A stretch of 64,000 bases of DNA from Cruorifilaria tuberocauda. Taxonomy: Eukaryota > Nematoda > Chromadorea > Rhabditida > Onchocercidae. A program made the translations under genes and the position numbers. Positions within the stretch are counted from its first letter, which is position 1; each line of letters starts with the position of its first letter. The DNA lies in the NCBI GenBank assembly GCA_013365365.1, contig JABVXU010000028.1, positions 124,001 to 188,000 of the forward strand. Direction: 5' to 3'. The notes below the pieces were generated by a model. It saw only the letters and a list, made by a program, of their open reading frames with translations, made no database searches and had not been told where the DNA came from. Below, piece by piece: positions 12,383 to 23,723 of this stretch.

Positions 12383-13547
12383 TTGTCCTTCCTTTTTTTC
12401 AATAGCGTTAATGAAATGATAAAAAGTTCTTCATTATTATTTTGTTGCATTAATGAAGAAAATTCAATAAATGTGATTGGTTAAATTAATTTAATTTTTT
12501 CAGTGGTGAAAAAGTTTTATTATCATCTTGTTCTATGAGCTTTTTTCTGGAGTTATGCTGAAATCGAATCAAGAAATTGGAAAAGTTACACTATTAAATA
12601 AACGATAATAGAAGAAAATGAATTATTTATTAGTTAGTCTTGGTATATCACGGGTTTAGCAGTATTATAAGTGTATAACAAAATGTTCATCCTGTAAATT
12701 ATAACAACGGCACAAAATTTTTCATGCTAATGTCCCGACAAAACTTATGATATGTTAAAAAAAGAATTATTTATTTACTTTGATATAATTAATTAAACCG
12801 TCGGTTTCCTGACTAACATCAGCTGGAAAATAGCTAGCTAATTCGAAGCGATTTTCAAACATTCAAATCAATTGTAATCAGGATATATTCCTCACTGATC
12901 TATTTCTCATTTTAATAATATCCTTAATTCTCTAAAATTTTAAATTTCATTTACTTCATTTACGTTCCTCCTAAATGTTAAATTAATGAGGAAAAGTTTC
13001 AGGGAGATGCGATTGAACTACTTCCATCTAATATTACTAAATAATGGTTCTTTGAATCAAAAAACAAGAGATGTAGTGCTAGAAATGCTGAGAAATAAAT
13101 TATCTATCAGACGAAGTAATAATAAAATTAAGAAATGAATGAATTTAATTGCGTCTTATAAATTGGTGTGATATTATTCATGATTTTATTCCATAGCATG
13201 TGATAAAACTTGATTTGTTATTCTTGTACTTGCTATAATTTGAATAAAGATCGATGATTGCATGAAGCTTACATAATAATTTGTACGGCAAACATTGTCA
13301 AATACAATCATCAGATACAATGTACGATGAAAAACTATTTGAGCCGAAAGTAAATCAATCAGTCGTATCAAATATTCAGTCTAGTATTAGCTTCTTTTTT
13401 ACTTCTCTTCCTATTATTAGTAAATGCTGAAAACATATAAACACAATGATTCATTCATTAATATAATATGTCACTGATTTTATCCGTTTCTATGGATACG
13501 GCTATTGTTACGGGTTAGGCTACCCATAAAAGCTAGGCCAATACAAT
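12383..13547. other. Intergenic region, nothing recognised
   Basis: AT-rich sequence between two plus-strand genes. Small open frames on both strands lack splice support or recognisable protein features. The last 60 bases are less AT-rich and probably hold the promoter of the next gene. Confidence 0.55.
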
Positions 13548-14842
13548 ATGAATTACAATTCAACAGCATCAGATGTTTCTGGGCTTGTTATAAGACCGAC
13601 AAATCAGGAAAAGTAAGGTTACATATTCGTTCCGTTGATGTTTAATTTTATGATTAAGTAAGTCCATTTCTTTTTGGCTCTTCAAACTTCAATTATTTTT
13701 TGTTAGAATTGCATAAATAATCATATAACTGTTTATTTCATTTGAAATTCAAAACTTTCGAATTTGTTAATTTAGCATTTCTAGCTGCTAACGGAAATAT
13801 GTCAATTAAATCCTTTCTGCGATTTAACTCAACAATTGATCAGCATGCTCCAAGCTTGTGACGTGTCATATGCAAGGCATTAGCTTTCAGAGTGCCAAGT
13901 TGGAATCAGTCGCTGATGGAAGCAGAACTTGAAACAATTCTAAAAATTAAAGAAAAAGCAAAAATAACAATCTAACCTCCTTCTATCCGCATTTTTCTTT
14001 CGCTATTTTATTATCGCTAAATTCCAACTTCAGATTTCGTGCCACTGTTGGACGGCGAATATTAGAAGAAGTGCTAATTGAAAGTTTAGGAGGGCATATA
14101 TTCGAATCGGACAATGCCGAGCAACTCAGTAATTCAATAGCGTCCATAATTCGAAATCGCTTGAAAGGTAACCGAAACCGCTTCATTTTCTCCTCATTTC
14201 AATCAGTTTTCCTCGCAAAATCCATTTTGTTAACTTTTCCTTTTTGTCCCCAAGAAATGCTAAATGTCGCACCCATATTTAATTCCTTCGTTGATACATG
14301 GGTCTTAATAAAACAACTCCTGCTCATAATCAAAACAAATTAGATGGATCACAATGATGTAAGTGAATTAATGATGTAACTGAGATTATTTCAAATCAAA
14401 ATTTTCAGGGCTTAATTTACCGAAATATAAGTACATAATTCAAGTAATTTTGGGCGAAGAATGTGGGCAACGAGTTCAGTGAGACATTTCATCGAATTTT
14501 TTTTCCATAAAGTGGACATTTCCTGTTTCATAGAAACTTCTTTCCGGGTCTCTTATAATTAATATAAAAAATAAATAGTAGATCTACAGCAATGGAAATT
14601 TCAAACACAATAGAAATTTATCAAAATCATTAAGGGCACATGCAGCATGTATGTGGGACAGCGACACCGATTCAGCCGCCAACTATGTCTATTCAAACGT
14701 TAGTTACTTTACAGAGTAACTTGAAAATTTATTTGCTCCTTTCTTTTTCATCTGTACTATCAAAATGCAATTTATTACTCCACAAAGCTTTCAGGATCAT
14801 TTGTTTTGTGAAGCAACAATATTTGCTGTATTCCACTATTAA
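13548..14842 (+). CDS. Tctex1-type dynein light chain, DYNLT2B/TCTEX1D2-like
   Basis: Five short exons (13548-13612, 14034-14167, 14409-14478, 14635-14698, 14795-14842) join in phase to 126 residues, all within one Tctex1 domain. Key segments are VIRPTNQEKFRATV at the N-terminus, KYKYIIQVILGEECGQRV in the core strand, CMWDSDTDSAANYVYSND, and the terminal LFCEATIFAVFHY. They align with human DYNLT2B over its whole length, including the RCFWDADTDNY-like segment. This subunit belongs to the cytoplasmic dynein-2 motor that drives retrograde intraflagellar transport, so in a nematode it should act in ciliated sensory neurons. The fourth exon needs the acceptor TTAAG at 14631-14634, not the nearby GCAG, to keep frame and family length. 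The gene converges on rpl-28, with 201 bases between the stops. Confidence 0.85.
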
Positions 14843-15043
14843 TTTTACCGATCTGTAAAAGCAATTTGAAAATCGCATCAGTACCTTCAGTACAATACCA
14901 TCAGCAAAAGCCAGAAGCTGCTTGCCACACAATACGCTACTCATGCGATGTTACTGCGGTAGAAAACTTGAAGTTAAAAAAACCATTTATGAAATCGAGT
15001 TATATTAAAGAAAGACAACAAAAAATAGCGATAATATATTAAA

Positions 15044-16209
15044 TCAGACTTCTGCTTTACGCACATGTCGCCCACGATGTGATCCTGGTTTCAGTGAACG
15101 AAGTAATTGCGAAGCACGCTCCTGAGCTAACTGAAAGTAAAAATATTCAAATAATTATTAAGTAAAAGCATACAAAAACACGAGCATAATCGTGAATGCA
15201 ATTGCTCTTCCTTGATATAGGTTCAGTTCAGAAAAATTGATCATATTCTATTATTTTAAAGATAAAATTTGAGAGGATTATGTCAGTATACAATGAAACA
15301 TAACAAAATACAGATGTTAATAATTCTTCGGAAAATACAATGATGACGTTCACTCAACAGAAATTTATAACCTGAAAAATTGAGAGAATTCGAATGAACA
15401 ATGTAAAACTTACTCCTTTATGTGCGTTCCGATAATTACGGGCAATATTTCTTACACTCTTCAACGATTTACGACTGTTTTTTTTCAACGTAATAGATAC
15501 GCTTGACTTACTAGGAAAACGAGTCCTTTCTGCAAAATTTATTTTCAAATCACAAGAAAGAATTTAAAGGCTATATCACTTAGAAAATCATGCTATGGAC
15601 AAAAAAAAAAATCAATGCCGTATCTGGGTTTGCAATCTGTCTTGTGTGCTCTTTTCAAAATGTGTTGTCAAAATCTTATAATATTTTCCCTATAATCCAT
15701 TTCTTCAATTTTAATAGACAATGATTACTAAAGACCGAATCTAAAAATTCTTGCACGAGTACATGCCTCCAAACAGTTTTCATTTGTCCTTTAATTAATA
15801 TCCTAACCGGGCTTTCGAGAACGGATTGCTTCTTCCGCTACCTGCTAGTTGAACCATTAAAACGAGACAACAAAAGTGCTCATGTGCATATGCTCATAAG
15901 CTGAACGGCATAGCAAAAATATATGTGACATATAAAAGTTACTGTATCTAATAAATAGGAAAGTTATAAGGCGGTCAAAAAGCAGGACTTACTTCGCTTT
16001 TTCATTGTCACTACAATGCCTTTACCATCAGGTGATGCTTGAATGTCTATACCTTTCCTATGAACCAATCCATTGAAACGGATACTGTTTACACCCTTTA
16101 TATTGAAACGTTCTCTACTAAAATGTTTTGGAATTCCACGTTGTCGACGTAGAAATGAGGACGTCTTCCTGATAACTTGCCACTGAATATCAGGTGATGC
16201 ATTCACCAT
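15044..16209 (-). CDS. rpl-28: 60S ribosomal protein eL28
   Basis: Three exons (15993-16209, 15414-15529, 15044-15130) join in phase to 139 residues, the usual size for eL28. The first exon reads IQWQVIRKTSSFLRRQRG then FNGLVHRKGIDI and GKGIVVTMKKR, characteristic of the family. The second exon carries basic LKKNSRKSLKSVRNIA, and the last ERASQLLRSLKPGS. It is a structural protein of the large ribosomal subunit. The gene is head-to-head with the CDC7 gene, 437 bases apart, and so probably shares regulatory DNA with it. Confidence 0.95.
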
Positions 16210-16646
16210 CTCTGCTCAACTTTGTCCACCTAGAAATTCATCTACTCCAATTCTGTAAAACGTGGAGACCTCGCAAGCATAAGTCAGTCAGTCAGTCAGT
16301 CTTTTAGCTTCACTTAAACCGTACCAAACACCACTAGCCCGACCTCCCACTAAAGCATCGACCGCTATTAGACAGTAACAATTTTGGGAGAGCTAAAACA
16401 TAACGTACCGCAAATGGTCCGTTAAGGATAAAAATTAGTCAAAATGCAAACCAAGAAGCTCATGTGAAAACTGAAATATTAAATTTTGAAAATGCGCTTT
16501 CTTTCCTTTCGTCAAGTAATAGCTTTGAAATGAGTGATTTTAGTTATGGGATGTATAAATTTCGGCTACAATTAATTCCAACTAGTGCACTTAATAAATG
16601 AACGTATATTTAAGGTATAACAGTTGCGGGTATCATCTGCAGCAAT
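16210..16646. promoter_or_regulatory. Divergent promoter between rpl-28 and the CDC7 gene
   Basis: The 437-base gap separates divergent start codons. It contains five tandem GTCA units at 16283-16302 and a pyrimidine-rich, less AT-rich stretch around 16310-16370. Promoter function is inferred from position, not from a recognised factor site. Confidence 0.5.
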
Positions 16647-19449
16647 ATGCCGACACCAAGTATCGGAATACGACGTGTACCATCAGATCGACCGACGAGT
16701 AGTAGATGGGTTCGAGATAACTTTATCGTTGGAGGTGTGCTTGGTTCAGGTGCAAATTAATTTATTCCATGTCCATTTTATTCTAAAGATTAGGAGTTAT
16801 AATTCGAATTTTATTGCTTAACATCAAATATGTTGAATGAGATCCACCAACTTGTATATCTCTTCCAACTTTGCATTGATACGACTTTACACTGATATGT
16901 AAGTCTACCTCATCATAATAAGGTGTTGACTGCTAATCATTGAATAATAGTTGATGATGGCTCATTAGGTGATACTGATCGTATTACTGTTGCAGGTCGT
17001 AAGATAATTGGAAAAAAATATAACTTATGCACATGTAAATTGAGTTCTACAAGGATATATCATATCTTCATTTCCATTTTATTAGTTCAGGTACATTTGG
17101 TAATGTATATCAGATAAAATGTCGTCGTGAACCTGGTACATCCTATGCGATGAAGGAGTTGGCAAGGAACAATTTACCGAAATTTATTGCTATGGAGTTA
17201 CGCATTTTGCAACGTTTTGGCGGTGTTCATAACATCATGAGGATTCATGCAGCTCATCGAGAACGTGATCGGGTTTTCATTGTTATGGATTACTTCGAGC
17301 ATACTCCTACTAAGGTATCAGTGCTAAATATTACAATAGGAATAAGTGATAGTACATTGAAGTAAAAATATTAACTTAAAACATATTTCAAATTTCAATA
17401 AAAAATTTTTGATGGCGTACGAGAAAAGCTGGACATAATAGGAACTGTAGCATCACTTTTGCCTTTTTATTTTACAGCTATTTTGTGTATATGTACATTT
17501 ATACATATAAAGCTACTATTTAATTCTTAATTGTCTTATTCATTTGCAGGAAATCATGGCTTCTGCTACAGTACCAGAAATTCTAGATTATATGAAGAAT
17601 TTATTAGATGCATTGAGGTATCTGCATGGGAAAGGCATCGTTCATCGGGATGTTAAACCGTCTAATTTCCTTTACAACCGATCGAAACATAAGTAGGTTT
17701 TGGACTTTAAAAATACGTTAAACATTTAATGAATTAATGCCTGCATTTTTTCATACCCTTGTTTAAGATATCGTTTGATTGATTTCGGTTTGTGTGAAGA
17801 ATTATCCGATAGTCAATCACCACGGAAACATGTGAAAAGTCACCATGTTGTAAGTATGAAGATTTGATTTGACTTTTACAATTGTTTTCATTTTCTCAAG
17901 AATACAAAATATAGACCTTTTACGCCTTCATTTCCTCAAAGATTGCAAAATACTGACTGTTATACCTGTTTAGAAGAACTGAATTTAATTTAGCGATTGA
18001 CGATCAGTGCTCCGAGTTCATTCAAGATTTAATAGAACACTTTGTAGTCACAGTTTTTAATATTTTTTAAGATTGTATTTTTACTGTATTTCTTTTAGAC
18101 AGGGGAACGAAATGCTTTGAAAAGCCTTAAAGTATCGGATCAAAATCTTAAGACCTGCCAGAAAAATGAAGCAAGAAAAGGGATCAAGCGAAAGGGGTGT
18201 GAATGTCATGGTTTTCCACGCGTGTGTGATATATGCACCAAGCGGCCTCGACTTCATGTTAATAAAGTTGATCTTAATGCTATTCGTGGGGTGTGAACAT
18301 ATAGCTGATTAGAAGTTTCAAAAAAATGGAATTGGAGTTTTGTAATTACAGAGCTACATTTCAAATGCTATTTTTTAAATATCTTACGATGTTACGATAT
18401 ATAATGGTGCGTCGAACAAGATAAACTGCTTTCAGGCTGGGACACCGGGTTTTCGAGCTCCGGAAATGCTACTTAAATACCGGCAGCAAACCTCTTTGGT
18501 CGACATCTGGTCAGCTGGTATTACATTTTTGTCCTTGGTTTGCCATAAACATCCCGTAATGCGACCAAATGATGACTATGAAGCAATTGGGCAAATGGCT
18601 ATTATTTTCGGTTCAGAGCCAATCGAACAGCTTGCGCTGAAGAACAATTCAATCTTGTTAGCTAGCTGGGATTTTCCGGGTCTTGATATGGTCAAATTCG
18701 TGTATGCCGTACGAAACGGTTCATATTTATTCATATAATTCATGTTTAACACATCCTACGTCTGTATGAATATTCTATCTATATGCCAAGTCGTGAGATA
18801 AGTTAAGAAATGGATAATGGCGTAAAAAACAGGGATCTAGGAAAAAAATGAAATGTTTAATCATTTTCCTTTTTTTTTTCAGAAGAAATACCACAACAGG
18901 GTAAATACTGCGATACTTGCAGAAATCTTTTTTTCGGTAATTATGGTGCGAAATGTTTGTGTCGTATATCTGAGGAACATTCCCTGAGACAACTTGCTCC
19001 CGGTAATTCTCATTTTCATAATTTTATGTCTACATTTGGTGTCGGTTCCACTATTTCCAAATTGTTACGGAGTGTTTGCTTATTCGTGGATGTTAATTTC
19101 TCGATGATATCTAGCAGAAGCGGTATCATGATATTATCTGTGACTGTTTTTAGACCAGCTAGTTGTTAATCCCAATTAAGTATAGGAAAGTGCTTTGTCT
19201 TTCTTTGGTCATTCCGTTTTTTAGCTCGGAAGGATCGCTTTGAAAGGAAAGTATCGTTTGCTACGAATTTACCATTAACTGAGACGAAAATAGTACGACA
19301 AAAATAGCAAATTTTTACAAAGCTTCATTTTAATTTTATCTTGTGAAATTTCAGATGAACGGCAAGTGTTTGAAATATTGAAAAGATGTCTTATCATTGA
19401 TCCAGATATGCGATACACTGCTGAAATGCTTTCAGCATCTTTTTGCTAA
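16647..19449 (+). CDS. cdc-7: CDC7-like (DDK) serine/threonine protein kinase
   Basis: CDC7 with its partner Dbf4 phosphorylates MCM helicase subunits to fire replication origins. Eight exons (16647-16749, 17091-17314, 17550-17692, 17768-17849, 18099-18290, 18436-18718, 18883-19002, 19355-19449) join in phase to 413 residues. Kinase motifs appear in order: glycine loop GVLGSGTFGNVY (split by intron 1), lysine in YAMKEL, catalytic loop HRDVKPSNFLYN, metal-binding DFGLCEE, activation segment GTPGFRAPEML and VDIWSAG. HRDVKPSNFLYN and the cysteine knuckle CECHGFPRVCDIC just before GTPGF are hallmarks of CDC7. A second cysteine cluster (KYCDTC, KCLCR) sits in kinase insert 3. The protein is shorter than human CDC7 (574), mainly through a reduced insert 2. 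The C-terminus (RYTAEMLSASFC) ends slightly early compared with the family's HPFF helix. Confidence 0.92.
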
Positions 19450-20244
19450 TTGTTTGCAACAACGCTTATGTTAATTTAATACCTTTTTTATCTTTTATCT
19501 TTATTCTTTCGAATGATTGGATCACTGAAGATTAGACACGAAATAATCGACCAACTCTTATCATTTCATGATTCTGCATAGTTGGCCTACCAAATATTTG
19601 CAGGAATTGAAGTGTGCATAGCTAGCCTCTTTGGAGTTATTTGAGGCAATCGTGTTGTTCTTTTGAATCGGTTCATCCCACTGCTTTGTAGATTTAGAAT
19701 GGGATGCTCTTAAATAATTTTATGAATTAAACCTTTTGATTCGATGCTTTATTTTATACGTAATTTTTTTTTGTTGCGATCATTATGACGTTATTTATAG
19801 TCTAAATATGAATCATCTATAGTCTCACTCTCTAACTTTAAAAAAGTATCGGAAATTGAATGAAATTGGTTTCTACACTGCTCTTTATTACCGGAAAGTT
19901 ATTTAAAAATATCAACTTTGGAAGACCTTAATGTCTTCTCCCCATCCCTCTGGACCTTACCTGGTCACTCGATATCATACAAAATGACGTTGATTACTTG
20001 GTCGAGCCATTTGTTACGTACATTGCACATATCTTTCCCTGAAAGATTAAAGATTAATATATTGTTTTCGATTCGTTTTTTGCGACTTATAAATGTAAAT
20101 GGAAATTCTTAATTTCTTTTTTCTCAGTTGGGAGAATTTTGTTGCCGTTCTCGTTGAGATATGAGTTGTAACAAATTTCATTTGTGCATTAATTTTTCAA
20201 CTACCTTATTTTCTTGCTGTCTTGAAGACATTGTCTTTTTATTA
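19450..20244. other. Convergent 3' flanks of cdc-7 and the GPAT gene
   Basis: Sequence between two stop codons of converging genes. It presumably holds both 3' untranslated regions. A plus-strand open frame at 19918-20112 has no supporting features. Confidence 0.55.
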
Positions 20245-23216
20245 TCACATCAATGAAACTCCGTTAGTTGAAAAGTTCACTGATAACTTGGTACCATTCA
20301 ATAATTTTATCGATTTCATCTCAACTAACCTCTCGTGATTTGTTCGTTCAGCAATGAAATCTTTAAAACGTTTTGCTAAGTTTTCCATTTGCAACATTTT
20401 CAGTCGCTGTTGTTCACTTTTTATATACCATAATCGATAATCTAATGCGATACTTTCGACGTCCGCACTAAAAATATGTGAAGTCAATAGTTGATATTAA
20501 TTAGACCCTTATCATTTAATCATTCTATTCATTGATTTAATGATGAGTCAGAAGCCGAAGATTGTTTAAAGCCAAGATAAAGGAAAATAGAAATGCTGCA
20601 AACATAATGCAATTCATGTATTTCAAAATATTTCTTCCTTGATCTCTGATTATGGTTTTTAATATATATTTTAGGCTGGATTGTTTGATTAATACGAATA
20701 ATTGTAAATTAGATTATCACTTACGTTTCAGCTATGGCTTTCTGCACTCGTTGTGCAAAGTCTTGATTACTTTCATCAGGCCGTTTATGCTGTGGCTCCA
20801 AGTATGTAACATCATAAACTATTGCCCATGATGTAAGTACGCGCAGTGAATATCGCCAAAATTTTGGTTCCGACCAGAAAGAATCTCCAAAACGTGCATT
20901 TTGCCTTAAAAATGTTTGATGAAAATTTTCAGGAAAAATTCAACCAGTGACTTTGACATATTAAAGAATAATCTTCTAGAATTCATTCTGATATTATTAC
21001 CTTATTGCAATAGGATAAATAACAATGCTGTCTTCGAAAACAGCTTTTCGAAATCGCAAAACACGTGTGTTATTTGTGCAAGAGCCTTCAGGAAATAATA
21101 GCACCGGACGATTAACCTGAAATTTATATAAATTTGGGAAGTAATACCAGAAAATCATCTGTGAAGGGTTGATGATTTCTGCATTGAAAATAATTAATGG
21201 AAATCTAGAGAGTTGGCGTAGGGGAAGGATTTGAGGATAAAAAGGAAGAAATAATTTTTCTAACTCCAAACCTTCGCTTCCCGAAGTACTTCATTCATAA
21301 AATGTTTTCGATCCACAGCATTATTTCGATCGAACCATAATGTTGGAATGATTTTTTCAGCAATAGTTTCGATAAACCAAACAATGCCAGTTTGACGTTG
21401 ACCAGTTAATGTAAAACCGTAACCATTACTGGGATCAATGTCGACATATATTGCCTGCACATCATTTGGTGATAAATGATTCGCCACTGCAATACCTGAA
21501 AATTTCAGTGAAAAGTTATGCGGAAATGATAGCGTTCACATATTAGATTTCATCGAACATGAAATTCACTATGTGTCATTATACAGTAATACTGTAAATA
21601 ACTTTTTTTTAGTTACATTACTACCATGGTTATATTAATATCTTGTTAAGGTACTAAGTATATTAGTGATATCAAGTAATGTGTAATTTAATTTTCAAAA
21701 TTAAAAATTACATCAATTGATATAATTTCAATTTAAAATATTAAGCAAAAAGCAACAGTATCATAGACCTTGTTGTTTAGGCCTGTATTGGCGATTATGA
21801 TACTTGGCTACAAGGCCAATTCCAGCACAAAATAATCGACAAACCGTTATACTAACACGTAATTTCCGTTCATCCGTCATATTCATGAAATAGTTAGCTA
21901 CAATAACAATTGTCCAGAAAATGACAGAAATAAATAATAAACATAATCGTACGGGTAATAAAACACCATAACGAAATGCTAGTGCGACAAAATAACCAAC
22001 AATATGTCGTCTTGAAATGGGAAATTCCTGATCCGGAACTGGTAACCGATCAGGACGTACCAGTAATGTGTTATAAAACGATGGTGCTGGATCGAATGCA
22101 ACGCTCAATTGATCCTGTTAAGAACTGGTAATGAAATTCAATACTTGAAAAAAACCATTGTGATTAAAAATATTTAGACATATCTCATATTTGAATACAA
22201 TAATGTATCAAAATTCTATACATTATCCCTAAACAATTGTTAAATATCATTTAAAATAGAAAGTGACTTTTGATATATTATTAGATTCAAATGTGAGATA
22301 AAAATTTATATTGGGTTTTAAAGTCTAGTAATAATTTGGTGGTATATTTAATAATTCTGTACTGCTAATTGTTACTTATAAATTAATATTATTTCTGAAT
22401 ATAATACTTTATGATTTGTCTTCACCTACTCTATAAATATATTAAAAGTTGAGTTCGAACAATAATTTATCAAATTCCTAAACATTATATTCCGAAATTT
22501 GATTTCATTTGTCAATCGTTTCTTCCTTTACTTTTTTAAAATTTCTTCTTTTTAAAATGAGTTCAATAAACGGTAAATGCAGGAATTTGAAGGCGAGAAA
22601 TTTTCAAATTTAGTTAAAAAATAAGCAGTTTAGTTAAACAATAAACAATAAGCTAAAACATTCAATTGAACCTGAACAATTGCTTCGAATCCAGCTTTAA
22701 ATGCATAGAAGCAAACATCAAATGCATTCAGCACAGGAATTTCACTAAAATATAAAATATTTATTGGATGAGAAAATTTTGATACAAATTTAAATAACTA
22801 CATTAAAAAATAAATTCACTGGAGAAGAATTCTTCAAAATTAAGAAATTTAACTTTTCATTGTTTCAATAGTTAACTCATACTTGATATTAATTTATTTT
22901 TTGTTTCGTTTTTTTCTAAAGAACAAAATTTAATTTGAGATTAATTAAAATTTTTCAATTACCTGAAATAAAATGAGGATAATGCATCATCAGGATGTTT
23001 ACGAAGTAATGACATTTCACATCTCTTAATGATTGCTGGCCATAATGTATCGGCTTGTGGATAATTCTGCGGATAAAAACTTTGCACAAATTTCACAAGT
23101 CTGATGTATAAATCCGGTAATGGTCCCCAACCGTATCCACAAATTTTCAGGAATACTGTAGTTAATACAAGGCTCAACAACCATCCAATATAAATTGATA
23201 GAAGTGCGTTCAGCAT
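20245..23216 (-). CDS. Glycerol-3-phosphate acyltransferase, GPAT3/4 (AGPAT6/9) type
   Basis: An ER membrane enzyme that adds the first acyl chain to glycerol-3-phosphate for phospholipid and triglyceride synthesis. Seven exons (22963-23216, 22672-22744, 21769-22114, 21272-21495, 21001-21116, 20725-20904, 20245-20467) join in phase to 471 residues; human GPAT3/4 have 434-456. Acyltransferase motifs are complete: motif I ANHLSPND (HX4D), motif II LWFDRNNAVDR, motif III FPEGSCTNN and motif IV IYPIAIR. FGDSFW and LTSWAIVYDVTYL match GPAT3/4 specifically. Hydrophobic segments lie in the N-terminal exon (IGWLLSLVLTTVFLK) and before motif I (LCLLFISVIFWTIVIVANYF). The last about 65 residues differ from the vertebrate tail, so the final exon is less certain. 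C. elegans acl-4 and acl-5 belong to this group; which one is orthologous is not decided. Confidence 0.92.
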
Positions 23217-23662
23217 ACTTTCTCTCGATAGTTTTCACTACAAATTGATACAACATACAATGAAAGTTTACATATTACTCCATATAGCACTTTTCTAATA
23301 ATACTTGCTAAAATACTGATTTATTACCGGAAGCAATTTTTCAGTAGTTTCTGGTAGAAATAAGCATTAACACAATACATCATAATAATATATAAGGAAT
23401 TGTTGACAAGTTTCTTTGTTATTATCACATCCGGTAGGCTTCCCCACTATAATTGCGCCTGGCAATTCACATATCATCATCCGGCAAGAACAGCTATCAC
23501 ATTTCATCCGGAAAACATATCTATCTTTATGCGCCAAACATCCCACCATGTCTTCATCAAACAATCCATCCTATCAAAACTGACACAGCAGAAATCTTCT
23601 TTCATTACATCTTAATTCGATCGATAAAGCTAATTTCACACGCACCCTCTTGCTAATCCAAA

Positions 23663-23723
23663 TCATTGTTCAACGACGAAGAGGTCAAAGATATTTGTCT
23701 CTGACCTTTTCGTCGAACGATGA
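23663..23723. ncRNA. miRNA-precursor-like hairpin (candidate)
   Basis: A 61-base stem-loop. Eight outer pairs (TCATTGTT with AACGATGA) are followed by a 3-base bulge, then 14 continuous pairs including one G-U (CGACGAAGAGGTCA with TGACCTTTTCGTCG), an A-C mismatch, three pairs, and the 6-base loop TATTTG. Size and shape fit a pre-miRNA. It also folds on the other strand. I recognise no known miRNA seed. It lies 447 bases upstream of the GPAT start. Confidence 0.4.

Noticed and set aside
14729..14944. 71-codon minus-strand frame between the dynein light chain and rpl-28
   Set aside because: It is a shadow of the last DYNLT2B-like exon and its 3' flank.
23367..23564. 65-codon cysteine-rich minus-strand frame upstream of GPAT
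   Set aside because: No signal peptide, splice partners or recognised family, and plus-strand frames overlap it fully; more likely 5' flanking sequence of the GPAT gene.
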